DNA from: Halomonas aestuarii
Lineage (GTDB): Bacteria; Pseudomonadota; Gammaproteobacteria; Pseudomonadales; Halomonadaceae
DNA: 64,000 bases
Direction of reading: 5' to 3'
Assembly (NCBI RefSeq): GCF_001886615.1
Contig: NZ_CP018139.1
Span: forward strand, 186,001-250,000
Numbering within the stretch: the first letter of the stretch is position 1; the number at the start of each line of letters is the position of its first letter. Positions 9,139 through 16,911 of this stretch are shown here, one piece after another. The position numbers were made by a program, and so were the translations under genes. The notes under the pieces were generated by a model. The model saw only the letters and a program-made list of their open reading frames with translations, was not told the DNA's origin and made no database searches.

Positions 9139-9618
9139 TCAGGCAGACAAGCCACGTACAAGGATGTAGACCGCCATCGCGATGACCGGCAGCGAGCTGA
9201 GGGTCCAGCAGGTGGCACGGATGTCATGCAGCTGGGCCGTCGAATAGGCGATGAAGTGTGCCGCCCTGGCGATGACGTACCCCCACAGGAGCACCTGGGC
9301 CAGGATCACCGGCGGGCCCGTCAGGACGAACAGGAAGCCCGCCACGAGGAAGCCCGGAATGCTCTCCAGGTCATTCAGGTTCATGCGTCGAGATCGCTCG
9401 ACGTACTCATTGGGTTCCAGCTGGCCCGGGCCAGGCATCGGGTTCAGAGGACTCTTCTTCGCGTCCTCGGGACTGCGAAACCCCGCCCGCACCTCCATCA
9501 TGCGAAACACGGTCATCCACGGCTGCAGCATGAGCTTGAGCAGCATGATGGCAGCCGCGATCAGATAGGTGACGAACACCGGATTGTCCAGGCTCAACAG
9601 GGCCATGTCGGTTTCCAT
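9139..9618 (-). CDS. MAPEG family membrane protein
   Basis: A 159-residue protein with four predicted membrane helices and the MAPEG pattern. NPVF and a long first helix are followed by a cytosolic loop with ERSRRMNLNDLESIP (about residues 73-87), which contains the conserved Glu-Arg-Asn residues of the glutathione-binding region. Related bacterial proteins are microsomal glutathione S-transferase-like enzymes that conjugate or peroxidise hydrophobic substrates. The substrate here is unknown. It sits alone on the minus strand. Confidence 0.88.
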   Translation of the reverse strand: METDMALLSLDNPVFVTYLIAAAIMLLKLMLQPWMTVFRMMEVRAGFRSPEDAKKSPLNPMPGPGQLEPNEYVERSRRMNLNDLESIPGFLVAGFLFVLTGPPVILAQVLLWGYVIARAAHFIAYSTAQLHDIRATCWTLSSLPVIAMAVYILVRGLSA

Positions 9619-9693
9619 CGGCGGCCTCCCCCTTTACCTTGATGGTGATCAGGAACGGAATGGCATCGAGGCACGGAGCCTTGGCTCACGACA

Positions 9694-9984
9694 TCACTGG
9701 CCAGCCCCGTTGGCCAGGACGGCCATGCCATCGCAGTTGTCCAGCCGCAACCCGATGATGTCCTGGTACTCGGGCGAGTCGTACCACCCCCTGGCCGCTT
9801 CCTTGGAAGGAAACTTCAGCACCACCGTCACGTGCCTGGCATCGCCCTCCACGGCCTCACTGTCGAAATCCGCGGCCAGGATCTCCGCGCCATGGGCTTC
9901 CAGGATGGCCGGCACCGCAGCGAGGTAGGGATCGTAGGCGTCTCGATCATTGATGCGATAGTTGAAGACCAGATAAGCGGACAT
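9694..9984 (-). CDS. DUF1330 domain protein
   Basis: A 96-residue dimeric alpha/beta ferredoxin-like fold protein of the DUF1330 family. ATG 9984 is preceded by GAGGAGG about eight bases upstream, which favours it over an in-frame upstream ATG at 10107. The typical segments VVLKFPSKEAARGWYDSPEYQ and the start AYLVFNYRINDRDAY are present. The biochemical role of DUF1330 is not established. It lies between the MAPEG gene and the CPBP cluster, with about 125 nt upstream for its own promoter. Confidence 0.85.
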   Translation of the reverse strand: MSAYLVFNYRINDRDAYDPYLAAVPAILEAHGAEILAADFDSEAVEGDARHVTVVLKFPSKEAARGWYDSPEYQDIIGLRLDNCDGMAVLANGAGQ

Positions 9985-10110
9985 GTCGTGTCCCTCCTCA
10001 CGCCACGGAAGTGTGGCCACCTCCCTGGCCATAGTGGCACTCGTGCACGCAGATGACTGCCTGCACGTCACGATGGCGCCGATGCCATCACCCTGAGGGA
10101 GGTCCATGTC

Positions 10111-10932
10111 CTAGAGTCTAGTCCCATGCGGCGGCCCTGGCCGTCTGGCCGGCACCACCGTCGTGATGGCACCCCGGCGCGTGAACATCGCCTCCCGGTT
10201 GAGCCAAACGACGACGACCGCCACCGCGACGAACCCCCAGGTATCGTAGGGCTGGGCGTCGGGCCACAGGGGATTGATCAGTTGCAGGTGGAAGATGGCG
10301 GGCAGCAGGAGGCTACCGCGCGAGCCGTTGAACAGCGGTGTCACGATGACACTGAGCGCGACGGTGCCCACCAGGAACGGCAGCAGTGACCAGCCGCTCT
10401 GCGGTGTGCCGCTCAGCAGAAAGGCCGGCAGGTGCCAGGCCGCCCAGATGCCGCCCACGACGAGCGACGCCCAGATCGGCGCCATCGATCGTTGCAGCAG
10501 GGGCAGGGCCATGCCGCGCCATCCCAGCTCCTCGAGTGGCCCCTTGATGGCCATCAGCAGCAGCGCCACCAGATAGGCGGCCGGCGAATCGAACGGGAAT
10601 AGCGTCGGCCAGGCTCCCTCCTTGAACAGGGCCGAGAGGTAGAAGACCAACGGCACGACGATGACCAGGAACGCATACCAGGCGAGGGACGCCCGCCACT
10701 GCAGCAGCCGGGAGAGAAAGCGTCGAAGCCCGTCGACGCCGTGCCGACGGTGCACCACCGCCAGGGCGGCGATCGCCGGCGCATAGACCGCCAGGTAGAA
10801 CAGCGGGTGCGACCCCGTCAGGCGCCCGAACAGCCGGGTCATCGGCTCCGCGGCGAAAAGGTAGAGCCCGAGGATGCCCCAGGCGATCAGGAAGGTCAGG
10901 GCAACAAAGGGGATCAGGTCGCGTTGACGCAT
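10111..10932 (-). CDS. CPBP family intramembrane metalloprotease (copy 1)
   Basis: A 273-residue polytopic protein with about eight membrane helices. It has the CPBP (Rce1/Abi) signatures EELGWRG near residue 137 and the AAWHLPAF histidine motif near 165. These residues are the intramembrane metal or active site of the family, whose members cleave prenylated proteins or peptides, process bacteriocins or give immunity. It follows the second CPBP gene by about 40 nt on the same strand, suggesting one transcript. The substrate is unknown. Confidence 0.88.
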   Translation of the reverse strand: MRQRDLIPFVALTFLIAWGILGLYLFAAEPMTRLFGRLTGSHPLFYLAVYAPAIAALAVVHRRHGVDGLRRFLSRLLQWRASLAWYAFLVIVVPLVFYLSALFKEGAWPTLFPFDSPAAYLVALLLMAIKGPLEELGWRGMALPLLQRSMAPIWASLVVGGIWAAWHLPAFLLSGTPQSGWSLLPFLVGTVALSVIVTPLFNGSRGSLLLPAIFHLQLINPLWPDAQPYDTWGFVAVAVVVVWLNREAMFTRRGAITTVVPARRPGPPHGTRL

Positions 10933-10974
10933 GGCGGAGTGGCCTCAAGAGGGTGCCTGGCAAGGGCCGGCGGG

Positions 10975-11799
10975 TCAGCCGCCGCGTCGCCATAGCAGGA
11001 TCAGCAGGACGGCGAGCAGGACATTCCCCCAGAGCATGAAGGGATACATGTCCGGCGAAATGCGCAACCACTCGCCGGTCAGGTTCATCATGCCGTGAAA
11101 GATGAGCACCGCCAGAATGCTGCGCCCGGTGCGATGGTAGACGTGGACGATCAGCAGCGTGTGGCAGACGATCATGGGCAGCCACCACGAGAGTGCCGGA
11201 TCGAAGGTAGTGTTGTCGTAATATCCCGGAAACACGACGAACGGCGCGTGCCAGGCCGCCCAGACCACCCCGTTGATCAATCCCGCGGCCATCTGGCCGA
11301 GGCGCTGCTGGAGCACGTCCAGGTAGTAGCCACGAAGTCCCACCTCCTCGACCGCTGGAAAGACGAACGACAGGAGCAGGAGGAACAGCAGCAGGCTTGG
11401 GTTCTGCAGGAGTGAGCCGTTCACATCGAGGGGCGAGTCGGTGACGCCAAGCCACATCGCCAGGCCCGCCATGGCCAGGTCGAATACCAGCCAGAACGAG
11501 AGGATCAGCAGCCACCACGACCCGGGTATCCGCCGCCAGTCGATGAGGCGACACGCCAGGTCACGAAGCTGTGCCCTTCCCCCCGTAACCGCCGCCAGAC
11601 AGAGTCCAGCGATCAGCGGGCTGGCGCCACCGACCAGGAACCACAGGATATTGGGAAAGGCCCATACGGAGGAGTCGGACAGCAGCAAGGGCGTCCAGAA
11701 GAGGTAAGCCCACCCCAGATATAGCAGCGGAAAGGCGAGGACTGGGTGTGCCAGCACCCATTGACGCAAACCGGTGACGTCGTCGCGTGCATCAGCCAT
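10975..11799 (-). CDS. CPBP family intramembrane metalloprotease (copy 2)
   Basis: A 274-residue membrane protein with the same CPBP motifs, EEVGLRGYY near residue 147 and AAWHAPF near 181. It differs clearly in sequence from the copy downstream, so the pair is not a recent duplication. Its ATG overlaps the end of the DUF6544 gene by eight bases, which implies translational coupling. A cytosolic start is followed by eight hydrophobic segments. The coupling suggests the protease works with the DUF6544 protein; this is inference. Confidence 0.87.
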   Translation of the reverse strand: MADARDDVTGLRQWVLAHPVLAFPLLYLGWAYLFWTPLLLSDSSVWAFPNILWFLVGGASPLIAGLCLAAVTGGRAQLRDLACRLIDWRRIPGSWWLLILSFWLVFDLAMAGLAMWLGVTDSPLDVNGSLLQNPSLLLFLLLLSFVFPAVEEVGLRGYYLDVLQQRLGQMAAGLINGVVWAAWHAPFVVFPGYYDNTTFDPALSWWLPMIVCHTLLIVHVYHRTGRSILAVLIFHGMMNLTGEWLRISPDMYPFMLWGNVLLAVLLILLWRRGG

Positions 11800-12625
11800 G
11801 GGGAAAGTCGATATCCGTCACGTTCACCACGAAGAACGGAAAGTACCGATCCGTGCCGAAACCGTTGCCAGCTTCCACGTGGGTGGGCAAGCGGAACCCC
11901 GCGAAGGTCCGATACGCCGATAGGTGGCCACCGAACGGTTGCAGCCGATACGCCTTGTCCGGATTGGCATTGCTCCAGCGTTCGAAGCACACCTGGGTCG
12001 GCTGGCCATCCACCGCCACCCGAACATCGATGGCCTGCGACAGTGCCCCATGCCTCACGGTGAGACGGGCGCAATCCGTGTCCACCCATTCCCAGTCGAT
12101 CCCCGGGCCCGGCAGCACCGCGGCCGGGGTCCAGAATACGGCTTCGGCCACATAGCGCCCGAAGGCCGCTCGTGCGTGGTCCGGGTCACCCCCCAGGCGT
12201 GCCACCGGCAGCAGCCCCATCAGCCAGAAGCGGGTCCAGCGCTCGCTGTCCGAGCCGGACAGGTGCATCAGACCGCGTCTCGCGCGCATCTTCCAGACGA
12301 AACCGGCCGGCATGGCCAGGGTCTGTGTCGCCGACATCTCGAGGTAGCCCGGGGCCTCCTTCGTTCCCATCCCGAAGCGCCCCGTCATGGTGATGTGGGC
12401 CACCGTATGGAGCGGTGTGCCCGGCGCAATCGTGTAGAGAAAGTAACGCCTCGCGGGCTCCGGCAGGGCCTCGACCATCGCCGGATCGAACGCAGTGGGC
12501 GCGGCCGGCTGTTCGGCGGCAAGCCGGGTAATGGCCTCACGATCCGCCCGATGATCACTTACCCGCCAGGCAGAGAGTGCCATCACGGCCAGCGGGATCG
12601 ACAGGAGCAGCAGGTTCGTCAGCAT
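11792..12625 (-). CDS. DUF6544 family protein, membrane anchored
   Basis: A 277-residue protein with one N-terminal membrane segment (about residues 4-20) and a large domain of the DUF6544 type. ARRYFLYTIAPGTPL, the beta-strand-rich core and the FPFFVVNVTDIDF end are typical. The domain probably faces the periplasm. It is first in a three-gene set with two CPBP proteases and overlaps the next gene by eight bases. Its function is not known. A lipid- or cofactor-binding beta structure would fit its predicted strands, but nothing shows this directly. Confidence 0.8.
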   Translation of the reverse strand: MLTNLLLLSIPLAVMALSAWRVSDHRADREAITRLAAEQPAAPTAFDPAMVEALPEPARRYFLYTIAPGTPLHTVAHITMTGRFGMGTKEAPGYLEMSATQTLAMPAGFVWKMRARRGLMHLSGSDSERWTRFWLMGLLPVARLGGDPDHARAAFGRYVAEAVFWTPAAVLPGPGIDWEWVDTDCARLTVRHGALSQAIDVRVAVDGQPTQVCFERWSNANPDKAYRLQPFGGHLSAYRTFAGFRLPTHVEAGNGFGTDRYFPFFVVNVTDIDFPHG

Positions 12626-12757
12626 GCTTCAGGTGGCCCATTTCCCCAGAAGTGACCACGACGCCTCGCGGCGGGATCGCGTGGTGAGAACGTGACGTTC
12701 AGGGCAAGTCGCACAGGGTAGAGGCGTTATGAAGACCACCGGGAACACACCGCCCCC

Positions 12758-13756
12758 TCACGCCCGTTCGGCCTCGTCCTGTCCCTTTTCCTCGTACATC
12801 AGGGCATCCCCTTCCGCCAGCAGGGCCTCGATGGTCTCATGCCTCTCGGCGTGGAACGCCACGATGCCGTGGGTGAACTGGATCTCATAGCCCCGGTCGG
12901 CGTCTCGATTGTAGCGGCTCAGGGTCTCGCCGAGTCGCGCTATGTAGCATTCCGCGGTCTGAATCGTCGCATTCGGCAGCAGGGCGACGAATTCATCGCC
13001 GCCCAGCCGGGCGATGATGTCGGCTCGTCGGGATGAGCCGCCCAGAATCTCGGCGAAGGCCGCCAGGGCCAGGTCCCCCTCCTGGTGCCCGTGGGCGTCG
13101 TTGATGTCCTTGAACTTGCACAGGTCGATGAAGACCAGGGTGGCCGGCATCTCGTAGCGGGTGCAGAGGTCGAGGCTGTGCTGGGCCAGCCCCATGAAGC
13201 CCCGCCGGTTCGACAGGTTGGTCAACTCGTCCCGCGTGGCCAGCTTCACCATGGCCAGCTCGCGTTCGGCGATGGCCGCGAGGTCCTTCAGGGCCGCGAT
13301 ATCCTCCGCGGAAGGCTCCCGTGGCGTGTGGTCGATGATGCAGAAGGTGCCCAGGTTATGGTGCGCCATGTCGGTGATCGGGCATCCGGCATAGAAACGA
13401 ATGCGCGGCCCCCCCGCCACCAGCGGGTTGTCCGCGAAACGCTCATCCTCCAGCGTATCGCGGACGATGAAGACGTCGCTGCCGAGAATCGCATGGCCAC
13501 AGAAGGAGATGTCCCGGGGGGTCTCGGAAGCCTCCAGCCCAGCGTGGGACTTGAACCACTGCCGGTCGTGGTCGACCAGGCTGACCAGCGCGATGGGCAC
13601 CCCGAACAGGCGCCTGGCCAGGCGTGTCAGACGGTCGAACCGTTCCTCGGCCGGCGTATCGAGGATGTCGAAGGAGCGAAGTATCTCGATTCGGGACTCC
13701 TCATCCACGGGGTTGCAGGGCTTCTTCACACCGTTCTCCAGCGATGGCACCGCCAT
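12758..13756 (-). CDS. GAF-GGDEF diguanylate cyclase
   Basis: A 332-residue protein with a GAF domain (about 20-165; LVSLVDHDRQWFKSH, DISFCGHAI and YAGCPI are typical) and a GGDEF domain (about 170-330). The active GGDEF is preceded by an RRAD inhibitory site. It should make c-di-GMP in the cytosol in response to a ligand or redox signal at the GAF domain. Six bases separate it from the end of the frameshifted gene upstream, so the two were probably one operon. The C-terminus is acidic and has no further domain. Confidence 0.9.
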   Translation of the reverse strand: MAVPSLENGVKKPCNPVDEESRIEILRSFDILDTPAEERFDRLTRLARRLFGVPIALVSLVDHDRQWFKSHAGLEASETPRDISFCGHAILGSDVFIVRDTLEDERFADNPLVAGGPRIRFYAGCPITDMAHHNLGTFCIIDHTPREPSAEDIAALKDLAAIAERELAMVKLATRDELTNLSNRRGFMGLAQHSLDLCTRYEMPATLVFIDLCKFKDINDAHGHQEGDLALAAFAEILGGSSRRADIIARLGGDEFVALLPNATIQTAECYIARLGETLSRYNRDADRGYEIQFTHGIVAFHAERHETIEALLAEGDALMYEEKGQDEAERA

Positions 13757-13762
13757 CGAGCG

Positions 13763-14133
13763 TCATAGTTCGGAAAGGAAACGCATCAGGGAGACTGCGT
13801 CGGAAAAGTCGCCATCGAGCACGGCCTGCGGCCCATTCTCGCCGGTGCGCAGCAGCGCGGGGGGGGAACATGCCGAAGGCGATGGCCTGGCCTGGCTCCT
13901 TCAACAGGTCGATCTCGCATGGCCAGCCCTCGAGGCCGGCCTGCCGGGGCCGTGCCCATCAGCACTTCCGCCCCGAACTGGTAGACGTCCGTCAGCGACA
14001 GGCCCTGCGATGAGATGACCAGCTCGCGTACTGGTTGGAGTGGGCCGCTCCCCGGGACGGCATGAAAAATCTCATGAATCAGGTTAACGCAGTCCGTCCC
14101 CGTCAACGACGGTTTCCGCCAACGGTCGACCAC
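13763..14133 (-). pseudogene. Unrecognised gene with two +1 shifts in C runs, upstream of GAF-GGDEF
   Basis: Three reading frames join into one plausible protein of about 120 residues. From a GTG at 14133 the frame reads through TDVYQFGAEVLMG. A second frame carries GLEGWPCEIDLLKEPG and FGMFPP. A third ends DGDFSDAVSLMRFLSEL at the stop 13763-13765. The shifts fall at a run of four C and a run of eight C on the coding strand (8 G at 13859-13866 on the plus strand), each with one base too many. It may be a real pseudogene or two assembly errors. I do not recognise the family. Its position suggests it was a partner or sensor for the cyclase. Confidence 0.6.
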
Positions 14134-14164
14134 TTTTCAAGACCTGGCGAGGCATCGGCCATGA

Positions 14165-15034
14165 CTAGAGGTGCTGCGTTGCCTCGTCCAGCACCGTCTT
14201 GACCCGATTCGGCATGGCCTTGCGGCGGTGGCTGGCCAGGTAGAGCGTCTCGCTGACGGGGTGCGAAAGCGAGTGGACCCTGACCCGCCGTGGCTTGTCG
14301 AAGGCCTCGACCGCATGGGCCGGCAGCACCGTGAACCCCAGTCCGAGGCTGACGGGCTCGAGGATCAGGTTGACCTGGTTGGAGAACCCGGTCTTCTCGA
14401 GCTGGTGGACGTGCTCGAACTCGGCGTAGTTGGCGCCCAGCAGCAGGCCGGCATGGTGGGCGCCGTCGGGATGATCGATGAAGCCCAGCCGGCGAAGCGT
14501 CTCCCAGTCGGGCTCGGCCGCATCAATCGGCGTGACCAGCAGCAGCGGCTCCCGGGCCACCGGCCTGGCGCTGACCTCCTCCAGCGAGGAGGGCGTCGTC
14601 ATGAAGCCGATATCGACCTCGTCACCGGCGACGGCCCGCTCCACGTCGGCATTGGGGGCAAAGCGGTAGTCGATCACCAGCGCCGGGTGCCGCCGCTGAA
14701 GTGCCAGCAGGTGACGATAGAGCTTGAGCCCCACGCTGCCGGGCGACATGACCCGGACGACGCCCTCGTAGGCCGGATCCGCTCCCACCCGCTGCTCGAG
14801 GTTGTCCAGCGACTGCACGATCTGCCGCCCTTCCCGATACAGGCGCTCTCCGGCATCGGTGAGCGTGAACCGCTTGCCCTGCCGCACCAGCAGGTCGCGC
14901 CCCAATTGGTACTCGAGCTTGCTCACCTGCTGGCTGACACCGGACTGGGTCATGTGCAGCCGCTCGGCGGTGCGGGTGAAATGCCCCACCTCCACCAGGG
15001 TGCAGAAGCTGCGCAGCCAGACGGGATTTATCAT
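14165..15034 (-). CDS. LysR family transcriptional regulator
   Basis: A 289-residue LysR-type regulator with an N-terminal winged helix-turn-helix (about residues 3-62, [23 protein letters not shown]) and a periplasmic-binding-protein-like effector domain (about 90-289). It is transcribed divergently from a VOC protein gene, the usual arrangement when a LysR protein controls its neighbour. The 145 nt between them contain an AT-rich imperfect inverted repeat. The effector is unknown; the adjacent dioxygenase-like fold suggests a small organic acid or aromatic, which is inference. Confidence 0.92.
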   Translation of the reverse strand: MINPVWLRSFCTLVEVGHFTRTAERLHMTQSGVSQQVSKLEYQLGRDLLVRQGKRFTLTDAGERLYREGRQIVQSLDNLEQRVGADPAYEGVVRVMSPGSVGLKLYRHLLALQRRHPALVIDYRFAPNADVERAVAGDEVDIGFMTTPSSLEEVSARPVAREPLLLVTPIDAAEPDWETLRRLGFIDHPDGAHHAGLLLGANYAEFEHVHQLEKTGFSNQVNLILEPVSLGLGFTVLPAHAVEAFDKPRRVRVHSLSHPVSETLYLASHRRKAMPNRVKTVLDEATQHL

Positions 15035-15035
15035 T

Positions 15036-15080
15036 ACAGCCCATACTCATCAAAATGATAAATGATAATTTTAAGTGATT
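15036..15080. promoter_or_regulatory. AT-rich divergent control region between lysR and VOC genes
   Basis: This stretch is strikingly AT-rich compared with its flanks and contains the imperfect palindrome AAAATGATAAATGATAATTT around 15053-15074. LysR regulators bind AT-rich dyads of this size between divergent genes. The composition is seen; its role as operator and promoters for both genes is inferred. Confidence 0.5.
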
Positions 15081-15179
15081 ATCTAATGCCCGTACACTCC
15101 CTCCCTGTCGATGTCCCCTATCGACACTCCCCCATCGACATTCCCGACGCCATTACCCAGAAACACAGGAGGACAGGTC

Positions 15180-15680
15180 ATGAACAACGTCTACCCGAGG
15201 AACTTCTCCCACATCGGCATCTCGGTGCCGGATCTCGACAAGGCGGTCGAGTTCTACACCGAGGTGATGGGGTGGTACCTGATCATGGAACCGTCGGAGG
15301 TCGTCGAGGACGACAGCGCCATCGGCGAGATGTGCACCGACGTGTTCGGCAGCGGCTGGGGCAGCTTCCGGATCGCCCACCTGTCGACCGGCGACCGGAT
15401 CGGCGTCGAACTGTTCCAGTTCAACAACGCCGAGGACCCGGAGGACAACTTCGAGTACTGGAAGACCGGCGTATTCCACTTCAGCGTGCAGGACCCCGAC
15501 GTCGAGGGGCTGGCCGAGCGCATCGTCGCCGCCGGCGGCCGGAAGCGCATGGCGAAGCCACGCTACTACTACCCGGGCGAGAAGCCCTATCGCATGATCT
15601 ACATGGAGGACCCGTTCGGGAACATCCTCGAGATCTACAGCCACAGCTACGAGCTGACCTACAGCGAGGGTGCCTACTGA
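15180..15680 (+). CDS. VOC superfamily (glyoxalase/dioxygenase fold) protein
   Basis: A 166-residue vicinal-oxygen-chelate protein. ATG 15180 has AGGAGG about seven bases upstream. The repeated beta-alpha-beta-beta-beta units carry metal-ligand candidates: His in FSHIGISV (about residue 11), His or Glu in VFHFSV, and Glu in GNILEIYSHSYEL. Proteins of this type include glyoxalase I and extradiol dioxygenases. The family member closest by eye is a generic 'VOC family protein'. Its expression is probably under the divergent LysR protein. A terminator follows. Confidence 0.88.
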   Translation: MNNVYPRNFSHIGISVPDLDKAVEFYTEVMGWYLIMEPSEVVEDDSAIGEMCTDVFGSGWGSFRIAHLSTGDRIGVELFQFNNAEDPEDNFEYWKTGVFHFSVQDPDVEGLAERIVAAGGRKRMAKPRYYYPGEKPYRMIYMEDPFGNILEIYSHSYELTYSEGAY

Positions 15681-15712
15681 CGCCCCGCCACCCTGGGTCA
15701 TCCTGCGTCACG

Positions 15713-15752
15713 CGACAGGCCCCGAGCCGGATCACTGACCCGGGGCCTGTCG
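15713..15752. terminator. Bidirectional terminator hairpin
   Basis: Twelve-base arms CGACAGGCCCCG and CGGGGCCTGTCG (15713-15724 and 15741-15752) pair perfectly around a 16-base loop. The hairpin sits between the converging VOC gene and the bestrophin-like gene. It lacks a long T run on either side. Confidence 0.75.
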
Positions 15753-15777
15753 ACGCCATCGAATGCGGACGGGATCG

Positions 15778-16605
15778 TCAGCCGGTGGCGCCCACCATCC
15801 CCTCGTACAATCGCTCGAAGCGGAAAGGCTCGACATAGCCGGGGGCGCTGAAGGGGTTGGAAAAGGCGATGATGAAGTAGAGCACCAGCCCCGTGTAGAC
15901 ACCGAACAGCAGCAGCAGGGTCAGGTTCACCGGAGTGGGTGGGAAGGGAAAGTAGCCGATCGACATCACCACGATGCCGGCAATGGCCGCGAAGAAGAAC
16001 AGGTCGTTGGTGCCCACCAGCGCGGCCGTCTCCCGATTGATGCGAAGCTCGGAGAGCTCGCGGACCTGGCCCAGCATGATCTCCCTCAGGGAGTCCTGTC
16101 GACGCGTCTCGGGGACCAGGTCCAGGATGGCGTGATATACGTGCTGCCATTCCGCCCAGGCCTGCTCATCCAGTTGCCCTTGCCTCGCCAGGCCTGGCCA
16201 CTCCCGCTCCAGCACGATGGCGGTGTAGTCGACGAGATGCGTCTGCACCGAGGCGGTGGCCTCGTCGTCATAGCGCTGGAGGTCATAGTAGATATCCCCC
16301 ACGAGGGTGGCCTCACGAGTCATCGCATGTCTCGCCTCGCTGAAGTTCAGCAGTTCCTGGGCAAAGATCAGCGCCAGGATCAGGCTGTGCAGGGCACCGA
16401 TGCGAAACAGCACGGACCCGGCCAGATCCTTCGAGTGCTCGTCGGCCCTGGCCAGCATGACCCTGCGCGCCAGCAGATACGGCACCAGGGCCAGCGCGCT
16501 GGCGATGAGGACGATCACGACGATCAGCAGGGCGTTGGGCAGATGGGAAAGGTAGGTCATCGGTTCCGGTCCATTATCCGGCATGTCGACGGGCGTCGGC
16601 GCCAT
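15778..16605 (-). CDS. Bestrophin-like DUF4239 membrane protein
   Basis: About 275 residues; a start at the internal ATG 16560 (MTYLSHL) would give 260. There are two N-terminal hydrophobic segments, a long helical soluble middle (about 80-190), and two C-terminal membrane helices around 195-255. This is the DUF4239 layout, annotated as bestrophin-like. Such proteins are thought to be membrane channels or sensors, but bacterial function is not settled. The gene is single, with a terminator immediately after it. Confidence 0.82.
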   Translation of the reverse strand: MAPTPVDMPDNGPEPMTYLSHLPNALLIVVIVLIASALALVPYLLARRVMLARADEHSKDLAGSVLFRIGALHSLILALIFAQELLNFSEARHAMTREATLVGDIYYDLQRYDDEATASVQTHLVDYTAIVLEREWPGLARQGQLDEQAWAEWQHVYHAILDLVPETRRQDSLREIMLGQVRELSELRINRETAALVGTNDLFFFAAIAGIVVMSIGYFPFPPTPVNLTLLLLFGVYTGLVLYFIIAFSNPFSAPGYVEPFRFERLYEGMVGATG

Positions 16606-16911
16606 TGCGTCCGGCCATCGATGTCAGGCGCTTGCCCGGTCGCCGACCGGCATGGCACCACCCGCTGGCCATTGAACAGGGCGTGCCATCACCGTCGCGG
16701 GCGGTTCGATGCCCGACCCTGAATCAAGCGGCTTTGTGTCACCGTGGAGATTCTAGACCAGGCGCAGGCGGGTCGCCGGAAGTGCGCCCCAGGCCAGGAA
16801 GACAACGGCGACCACCCTTTAGACCTTGGTCGAACATCTGGTAGAATGCGGGCGCTCTGGTCGGCGTTGCGTCCCTCGCCGCCGAAAATTCTCCCAACTA
16901 GAGCATCCGCC
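16606..16911. other. Intergenic region upstream of the BCCT gene
   Basis: About 300 bases between divergent genes with no credible reading frame. TAGAAT near 16850 could be a minus-10 element for the transporter, but no good minus-35 is spaced with it. Osmotic induction would be expected for a compatible-solute transporter; no specific operator is recognised. Confidence 0.4.
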
